A stretch of 64,000 bases of DNA from Liolophura sinensis (taxonomy: Eukaryota > Mollusca > Polyplacophora > Chitonida > Chitonidae). The stretch is taken from assembly GCF_032854445.1 (NCBI RefSeq), contig NC_088301.1, positions 42,093,116 through 42,157,115 on the forward strand. Direction: 5' to 3'. Each line of letters starts with the position of its first letter. The first letter of the stretch is position 1. Positions 58,001 to 64,000 of the stretch are shown here, one piece after another. The notes beneath the pieces are model-generated. The model was given only the letters and a program-made list of their open reading frames with translations. It was not told the origin of the DNA and ran no database searches. The position numbers and the translations under genes were made by a program.

Positions 58001-61000
58001 AAAGGAAGTGGATTTGTAAGTGAAAGGAGTATGCTTTAAGATCAAATCAGCATACTGATTCTGGGGGTTTCACATATAGCCCTGGGGGCCTCCATGGCTG
58101 AGGGGGTTAGCACTCCAGCACGGTGCAATGACCCAGGAACCTATCACCAATACAGTCACCTTGAGTAATTCCAGCTCATGCTGGCTTCCTCTCTGGCCGT
58201 ATTTGGGAACATGGGTTTGTTTCCACACGGGCAGTGCCTAGTTTCCTCTCACCGCAATGCTGGCAGCTGTCGTATAAGTGAAATGTTCTTGAGTACTGCA
58301 TAAAACATTAAACAAATAAATAAAAGATACCGGTTGTATTACACTATGTAAATTTGTTATCACGCGAGGTCTGGCGGATATGACGTCTTATAAAACATTA
58401 ATGTGTGTTTGTCATTGTTTTCAGGTGTGGATGTCATCCATAACGTGGTAAACAAGCCAGAAATGATGGAGAAGTGGGTTAAGCATGAAATGACTTATGT
58501 TGTTGGCTTTTGCAATGGTGAGTGCATACCTTACCTGTTAAAATTTTGGGGGGCGGGAGGCATTTAAAACACATTACACCTTTAGTGTGCTAGCACAGCA
58601 CAGTACAGTTGCTGTGAGTCCAGCTCATGCTGGCATCCTCTTCCAGCAACCTGAGGATGGCCAAGGGTTTCCCCCCAGACTCTTCCCAGTTTTTTCCCAC
58701 CATAATGATGGTCGCCATCGTAAAAGTGAAATATTCTTGAGTATGGCAGGAAACACCAATGAAAAAAAAAAAGTTAAATAAATAAATAAAATACATCACA
58801 AAAATTTAGACCTGACCAAAATCTGCATGTGATAGCCGGATGTTACACAGCTGTGTGTGTGTTTAGGTGCTGTGTTCATGTTTAGGTGCTGTGTTTATGT
58901 TTAGGAAGAGTCAGCATAGCTTAGGATCTGGTTGTTGTGTTGGTGGGTTTCTTTCATTTCTTTTTTGTAATACTGGCGGCCATCAAAAAAGTGAAATATT
59001 CTTGAGCAAAGCGTAAAACACCAAAACCAAGGATATTCCCAATAATGCACATGTAGAAAACTTCGTCAGTAGTTATATTCTTTAGTTTTAGCGTAAATAA
59101 GAAAAAAATATGTACCTCTTCATAAGATTTCTGAAGTGGCAGTTGTAGTTGGATTGAGGTAATAGTGAACAAAATTTTATATTATGTAATCAATGGAATT
59201 GTAAAAATAACCACAATCTTTTGATCTGGCAAAAATAAAGTTGTGTTCAAATTTTTTTTCTTGTAATTCTAACGTCAGATGGTAGCGTGAAGGATGTCAC
59301 ACCATTCTATGCATCACAGTGGTTGACGCACACACATAAACAGCGTGTGGATCCTGGGTGGTGGGATGAAACATTGGCCCCTTATCGTAGTCATAAAGTC
59401 TCAAGGGAGAAAACAGAAGATGACTTTTTGAGAGGTAAGAAGTATAATATTTAAAAGTACCTGTCAGTGTTAAAACCAGCTTGAGGGACATAGGCCTTGT
59501 TGCTTGTGCTAGTTATCCAACACTTCCATTGTTCATTCCCTGTGTATTAATTGTCAAATTCAGAATTCGTAAATTACAAGATTTATGACATTCTGCTTTG
59601 TTTTGCGTATGATAATCCATGTTAATGGTAGATATTCAAGTCCTTAGTGTATTGAGTTGAAGTCCTGCACTCGTGTCACCTAGAGGTGAGATCTTGCTGC
59701 TGCCAAATATATGCTGAATATTCCACACCAAAATTTAGACCTATATATGTTGTTAATTTTGCTCTTCCAGTCCAACTGATGATGAAAGCCTTACCAAGTA
59801 CTATCGGAGACTACAAAAACCATCCACTGTAAGAAGTCATTTCATACTCGTGGATAGACAAAGAGGCTCTACCTGCTTGTCTTAGCAACAGTGTCTCAAA
59901 AAGGAGTTTTTCAGCCTATCATGAAAAAAGGATGGCTGGTTATTAAAAGTGATGGAGTTACAATGTTATGTTCCGGTATGCCTATTGATGTGTGAGGCAG
60001 AATAAAATGTCATAAATGGTGTGCAAAAATAAGTGTATATTGTTGTAATATAGATTAGAAAGTGTGTTGTAAAAGCGGTACAAAACTGCTTCTTTCATGA
60101 AATACATGTAGGCAAGCCTATAGGTCACGTGATAAAGTTTACTGTATACAAAACGTTGTGTAAGCCACATACCCTAATTCTTCGATCTTCTGGCACACCT
60201 GGTCTGCACTTTTTAGCCAATACACATGTAATTGTAGCAGGACTATTTAGTTTCTTTTTTTTTCACCTGATTAGTTCATCATATGTGAACAACATATTCA
60301 TATCTTTACTTTCCAAAAAATTGGGAGAAAAATGTAATTTTTGCTTTTAGTATTAATAATATCTGCCCTAAAAATTAGAAGAGTAGTGTGACCAGTATTG
60401 TGACCTATTTTGAAGGCTACGAGAGAGGATTCAGTTTGTTTTTACTAGATGTTCTGTAACACATTCAACAGGTATGCACTTTCTCGACACTTGCTGAAGT
60501 TTGAAGCCATCTACCCAGAAACAGCTGTACCTGTGGGATTCATCAAAAAGGAACCAGTGTATGCCCGTGAATGTGTTCATACGGTAAGGCCTGTAACATA
60601 AGCACAGCTGTTTACCATAATCAAGTTACAGTTTTACCAGAGTAAATATTTTCAACATTCGTAAAAGTTAAGGACAGCTTTATTCTTCCTGTCAAACTAG
60701 TGTGCAATGAAAGTGAAGTACTAAGACGTTCAGCCCTCCTCATGGCCTTTTGTAGAGCCATTTTTGTCCTGGAAAACTTTTAGGCTCTTAAATTCCAAAA
60801 CTGATGAAGCTGTATTAAAACGAGTAAATTGAACAAACATATGATTTTTTCAATAAAAAGTTACTTTTGTTTTTTTTTTAGATATGGCCCTCTTCTTAGT
60901 TCCATTTACAGAGAATGTCTTTTTGATGTCTTTGAGTCACTAGACTCACGGTGTTGTTAATCATTTAAAGTGCAGATGTGATTGAAATTTTGCTATTAGT

Positions 61001-61842
61001 TTAGAACAGCCCAAATAGTTACCTTTCACAGAACATTTGCCTTGCCTGTGCATATGTTACGATTTTAATATCAGAAATGAAGTTTCTAAAATTTATAAGC
61101 AGATTGTATTATGACTTTAACCAACTTTATAATTAATTTAACAATATAAATTAGAACTGCTACTAGTCTTGTACTTACTAAAAGTCTGTAATTTCAGCTA
61201 TTCTTGCTAAAATGGAGGAAATTAGATTTAATTAGCAAACATGGATTTTTGTGGGAAAAAAAACTCTGGTATTGCCTCTAAGCTGTTCTTTAATGAATGT
61301 ATACTCTGTATACAGTTGCACTCCAGAGAAAACTGGATGAAGGAAGGTCGTGTGGTGAAGGTAAGATTGATACCAATCTTGCAGTACCTGTGTTAACTAC
61401 TTCATATAATCTAACACAAGATGTTATTAAGCAGATTTGTATTTGGAAAGAGTTGGGCCTAAGTACACGAACCTTTTTACTCAACCATTCTGCCAGTGCC
61501 ATTCTTAGCTGAAGAACAATTACATCTTACATGTTTGTCACCAAAATATCTTGATCAAATTTGTGGACATTTGTACTTTTATGATATTGTTTTTCTCTTT
61601 GGAATATCCCTCTTTATATGAATATACAGCCGTTTTATCCAAATATTTGCAAAAGTGCAGGACCAATAGATTTACTGACCAGACTAGAAATTGGTTCATA
61701 TTTCTGTTTTTTTCTGCTGTGACCTGCATTCAGCAAAAAAGGACTTTGGTAAGTGCACCTTCAAGTCCCTGATGTGTTCTTACATTTTTGTTCACAGCTG
61801 GGAGAAACTGCGTACAAGATGGTGAAGTCAAGACCAAAATGG
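52036..61842 (+). CDS. XPC: Xeroderma pigmentosum group C protein (Rad4 family), 5' two-thirds
   Basis: XPC recognises helix-distorting lesions and starts global-genome nucleotide excision repair. Fifteen exons join in phase: 52036-52300, 52571-52661, 53355-53439, 53676-53888, 54259-54315, 54620-54706, 55475-55980, 56315-56472, 57965-58015, 58425-58517, 59279-59434, 59771-59828, 60472-60583, 61316-61360 and 61798-61842 (2022 nt, 674 residues). The N-terminus is short, with a basic and then acidic stretch ([11 protein letters not shown], compare human ENDWEEVEE). [10 protein letters not shown] (residue 148 on) opens the split transglutaminase-like domain. Residues 267-480 are a K/S/E-rich disordered insert, as in human. 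The domain resumes at [19 protein letters not shown] with MTYVVGF, and BHD1 begins at [48 protein letters not shown]. The rest of BHD1, BHD2, BHD3 and the C-terminus must lie beyond 64000. The start is the first ATG of an exon opening at 51962. Confidence 0.95.
52790..52925 (-). repeat. Unclassified dispersed repeat R1, copy 3
   Basis: On the minus strand it reads AACAGAAAAATTCAAGTGTT, TTTGAAGGCCTTTATGTGCT, then ACATAGCAAACTTTAGGTGA, matching the copies at 22075 and 40060. It lies in XPC intron 2. Confidence 0.65.
54838..54900 (+). repeat. SINE S1 fragment, 3' end
   Basis: ACTATAAGTGAAATATTCTT, then GAGCATTGTGTAGAATACCA and (AAAT)n. It lies in XPC intron 6. Confidence 0.8.
56558..56935 (+). 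repeat. Tandem repeat, about 2.5 units of 140-157 bp, with TCAAGGTCA half-sites
   Basis: The block TCATTGGGGTCATATAGG then TTAAATTTTATGAAAGGCTT recurs at about 56592, 56749 and 56890. The first two units carry TCAAGGTCA (56586-56594, 56743-56751), preceded by inverted ATTGACC- or CCTTGACC-type sequence. The third carries TGACCTTGA (56867-56875). It lies in XPC intron 8. Confidence 0.85.
57743..57870 (+). repeat. SINE S1 fragment, 3' half, degraded
   Basis: AAATGTGGGAAGGTCTGCCA, CCCCACCATAAAGATGG, then GAAATGTTCTTGAGTATGGT. It lies in XPC intron 8. Confidence 0.8.
58082..58328 (+). repeat. SINE S1, full length
   Basis: The head GGGGGCCTCCATGGCTGAGG, the CCAGCTCATGCTGGCTTCCT body, GTCGTATAAGTGAAATGTTC and an AAATAAATAAA tail are all present. 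It lies in XPC intron 9. Confidence 0.92.
58586..58795 (+). repeat. SINE S1, 5'-shortened
   Basis: GTGCTAGCACAGCACAGTAC, CCAGCTCATGCTGGCATCCT, CCCACCATAATGATGGTCGC, and a tail with AAATAAATAAATAAA. It lies in XPC intron 10. Confidence 0.9.
58972..59028 (+). repeat. SINE S1 fragment, 3' end
   Basis: CTGGCGGCCATCAAAAAAGT, then GAAATATTCTTGAGCAAAGC and GTAAAACACC. It lies in XPC intron 10. Confidence 0.8.
60165..60395 (+). repeat. Unclassified dispersed repeat R3, copy 2
   Basis: GGCACACCTGGTCTGCACTT, TAGTTTCTTTTTTTTTCACC, GAACAACATATTCATATCTT, TAATAATATCTGCCC. It lies in XPC intron 12, about 57 kb from its partner. Confidence 0.8.
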
Positions 61843-64000
61843 GTAAGAGCATTATCAGGAAGTTCACCTTTTCATGGCAGGCTAACAGACTTATAAAGGT
61901 TGTTACGGAGTTACTGTTGAAAAACTGATATTAAAGTTTCTTTATTAGCTCGCCTGTATAAAGTACAGGCAAAGCTGATGTCGTACCCTGAGCGTCTGGG
62001 TTGGCGTCCAGTAATAGAGAAAGCAATGTTAAACAAAATGTTAGGGGTTATATCTTAAAAAGTGTTGCAGGTATTGAGCTCAGGGTATGAACACGTGTAG
62101 AGCACAATAGCACAAGAGGGATATTTAGTTCAGGTTGCACACTGTCATTGAAAGTGCTTGAAAAATACAGTTTCATTTTCAAGCACTTGAAAGTCCTTAA
62201 AAAAGACAAATACTCCTTAAAACTGCTCCAAAATCTGTGTTTATCCTGAACTTAAATATTGTCTGCTGACGGCTGAGTCTGTATATCGGGAGCTCGCTGA
62301 TAATTCTCCCATAATCAGGGCTTCCGCTGGCACTCGCCATTGTCGCAAATTTAGAAAAAATTTTTGAAATTGCTATCAAATTTGAAAAAATGCGAATGTT
62401 TTTGGCAACAAATTTATTTACTTGATATGAAAAAATACAAACATATCACAAAATCTACCATGAAAGTTTTCTGGGGTTTTTAGCAGATATTCGCTATTTT
62501 TCTTACGGAAATAATCCACTTACTTTTATTTCGAACGGCCTCATCTCGCCCGAACAACAATAACACAGTTGTATGGCAATTACTTGACAGAAATCTACAA
62601 AGGGGGTTCAACATTGTTGCAAGTTGACTTACATTAAATAACACTTGAAATCATTTTTGTTAAGAAACAAGTGAGAATCATGGCATATTGGGGGATACTT
62701 TTCATCACCAATTGAAAAAAAAAAAAAAATTATCAAGGGAAATAAATCAAGGTAGAGTTACACCTGTATATGAAGTTACCTCCTATATTTAAACTTTTCC
62801 ACCTAATAAACTATTTTTTGGGAGCTAAAGTAAATTAAATGTTTTAGAATATGTGCCGTTACATAAATGTGTACGCCTTCTGGTTTTCTCCTGTCAGACT
62901 TTGTTACTCCAATGTGCTTATCATAATGTTGCATTTAAGTAAACTGAATTTTTAAATTAATTCCGTAACAAATTTTTCTGATAGAGGAAATTACATTTTA
63001 CTAGGATTCTACAGATAGGTTGAAAAAAGGATTGATTTTTTTTTTTTCAAAAAACAAAAACATGCTGCCAAGCATTGGTCCATTATCTTTAGTGCAATTT
63101 TTCTAAGCATAATGTTTGATTAACTCTAGATATATCGGGAAGAGACCCAACTGATTCTAGCAGCTACACCAAGGCAGATAAAAACGGAAGGAGACATATA
63201 AGAGTCATGGCCGCTAAGGAAGTATGGCTAAATAAAAATAGTATTTACTACAAAATCTGATGAGTGGCTAAAGTTACTGGCTAGAAAAAATACTGACCCA
63301 GAGGAAGCCCTGCATAATGATATATGGCGTGCATTTTTTTGACTGAGCCAAGGCTGGGTCAAAGAATGTGTCGCATTACAGAGGTGAAGGGCAGATATTT
63401 CTTGCAAAAGCAAGTGTGCTATTCAATATATATGCGAGAAAATTAAAACTTCTATAATTCAGACTGAAAACATAGATTTGCACCATTTTATGTTCAAACT
63501 AGTTTTGAAAATGACCAAAGAATTCCTGGAAAACTCTCTGAATTCCATTTTCATACACCTGTACGAACCCTGTAGTTGTTGAGTGCATATTTAGTACCGT
63601 AAACCTTGTGTTCCACTGATTAGTTTAACGTAATAAAACGAGTAATGTAACTCTGAAAAAGAAAAGACTCATTTTGACTCAATATTTTGGCACTTTATTT
63701 TGCCGTCATCAGGAGAATTAATTTCATGTTGAACATTACAGACATACAGGTATGGAGACAAGGCCACAAAATACAAACTAGGTGTTAAATCAATAGCAAG
63801 ATGACATAGCAGCATGTCACCTAAACAATATAATGGTTTTAAAGCCATGGGTAAAATGTGAATATAACAGATATATACAGGTATGTGATCGTGACAAAAT
63901 GTAAAGTAAATACTAAACAAACTTACAATGTAAATACAGGAAACTAGAACAATGAAACATTATCTGAATAGTATTAATTCTTTACTGGCTTTAATCAAGA
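61843..64000. other. XPC intron 15 (right edge of the window)
   Basis: No exon encoding the rest of BHD1 was found, so the next XPC exon lies outside. The stretch contains the repeat at 61945-62110, a small inverted repeat near 62151-62190 (AAGTGCTTGAAAA and its complement), and a segment at 63655-63712 with an inverted GGCA/TGCC stem next to CTGATGA on the minus strand. Confidence 0.55.
61945..62110 (+). repeat. Dispersed repeat, AGCTCGCCTGTA type
   Basis: TTAGCTCGCCTGTATAAAGT, ACAGGCAAAGCTGATGTCGT and CGTCTGGGTTGGCGTCCAGT form a compact conserved-looking block, of a kind I recall as a dispersed repeat in mollusc genomes. It lies after the last recognised XPC exon. Confidence 0.45.

Overview
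This is nuclear DNA from an intron-rich, AT-rich animal genome. All recognisable genes are bilaterian housekeeping genes split into short exons with GT-AG introns. The background is dense in tRNA-derived SINEs of a type common in molluscs, so I infer a lophotrochozoan invertebrate, most likely a mollusc. I see no bacterial, viral, CRISPR or rRNA/tRNA features. Exon limits were placed by hand from splice consensus, reading-phase continuity and remembered human orthologues. No database search was run.

Layout, left to right: TUBGCP6 (5' part only, minus, 332-5409); NCKIPSD/SPIN90 (complete, plus, 8227-15853); a repeat-rich gap (15.9-22.6 kb) holding a Penelope-like fragment; SLC35C1, the Golgi GDP-fucose transporter (minus, 22620-29460), with an apparent 2-base frame break in coding exon 2; DPM3 (plus, 31133-33425), head-to-head with SLC35C1; two mitochondrial microprotein genes in tandem on the minus strand, UQCC5/SMIM4 (36291-37520) and UQCC6/Brawnin (34857-36062); TDG (plus, 40813-46027); and XPC (5' two-thirds, plus, 52036-61842, continuing beyond the right edge).

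Four neighbourhoods look functional. (1) UQCC5 and UQCC6, two small complex III assembly factors, lie 228 bp apart. UQCC6's first coding exon opens with a splice acceptor, two strong donors lie between the genes, and I see no AATAAA between them. This suggests one dicistronic transcript and is the most novel observation in the window. (2) UQCC6 and TDG are divergent neighbours here and, from memory, also in human 12q23. (3) TDG and XPC, DNA-repair proteins known to interact, are adjacent and co-oriented. (4) SLC35C1 and DPM3, both in glycosylation, flank a compact divergent promoter interval.

Between and inside the genes are at least 17 copies or fragments of one tRNA-derived SINE, a second tRNA-like SINE family, four unclassified dispersed repeat families, a foldback element, perfect and near-perfect hairpins, and a tandem repeat carrying nuclear-receptor-like half-sites.
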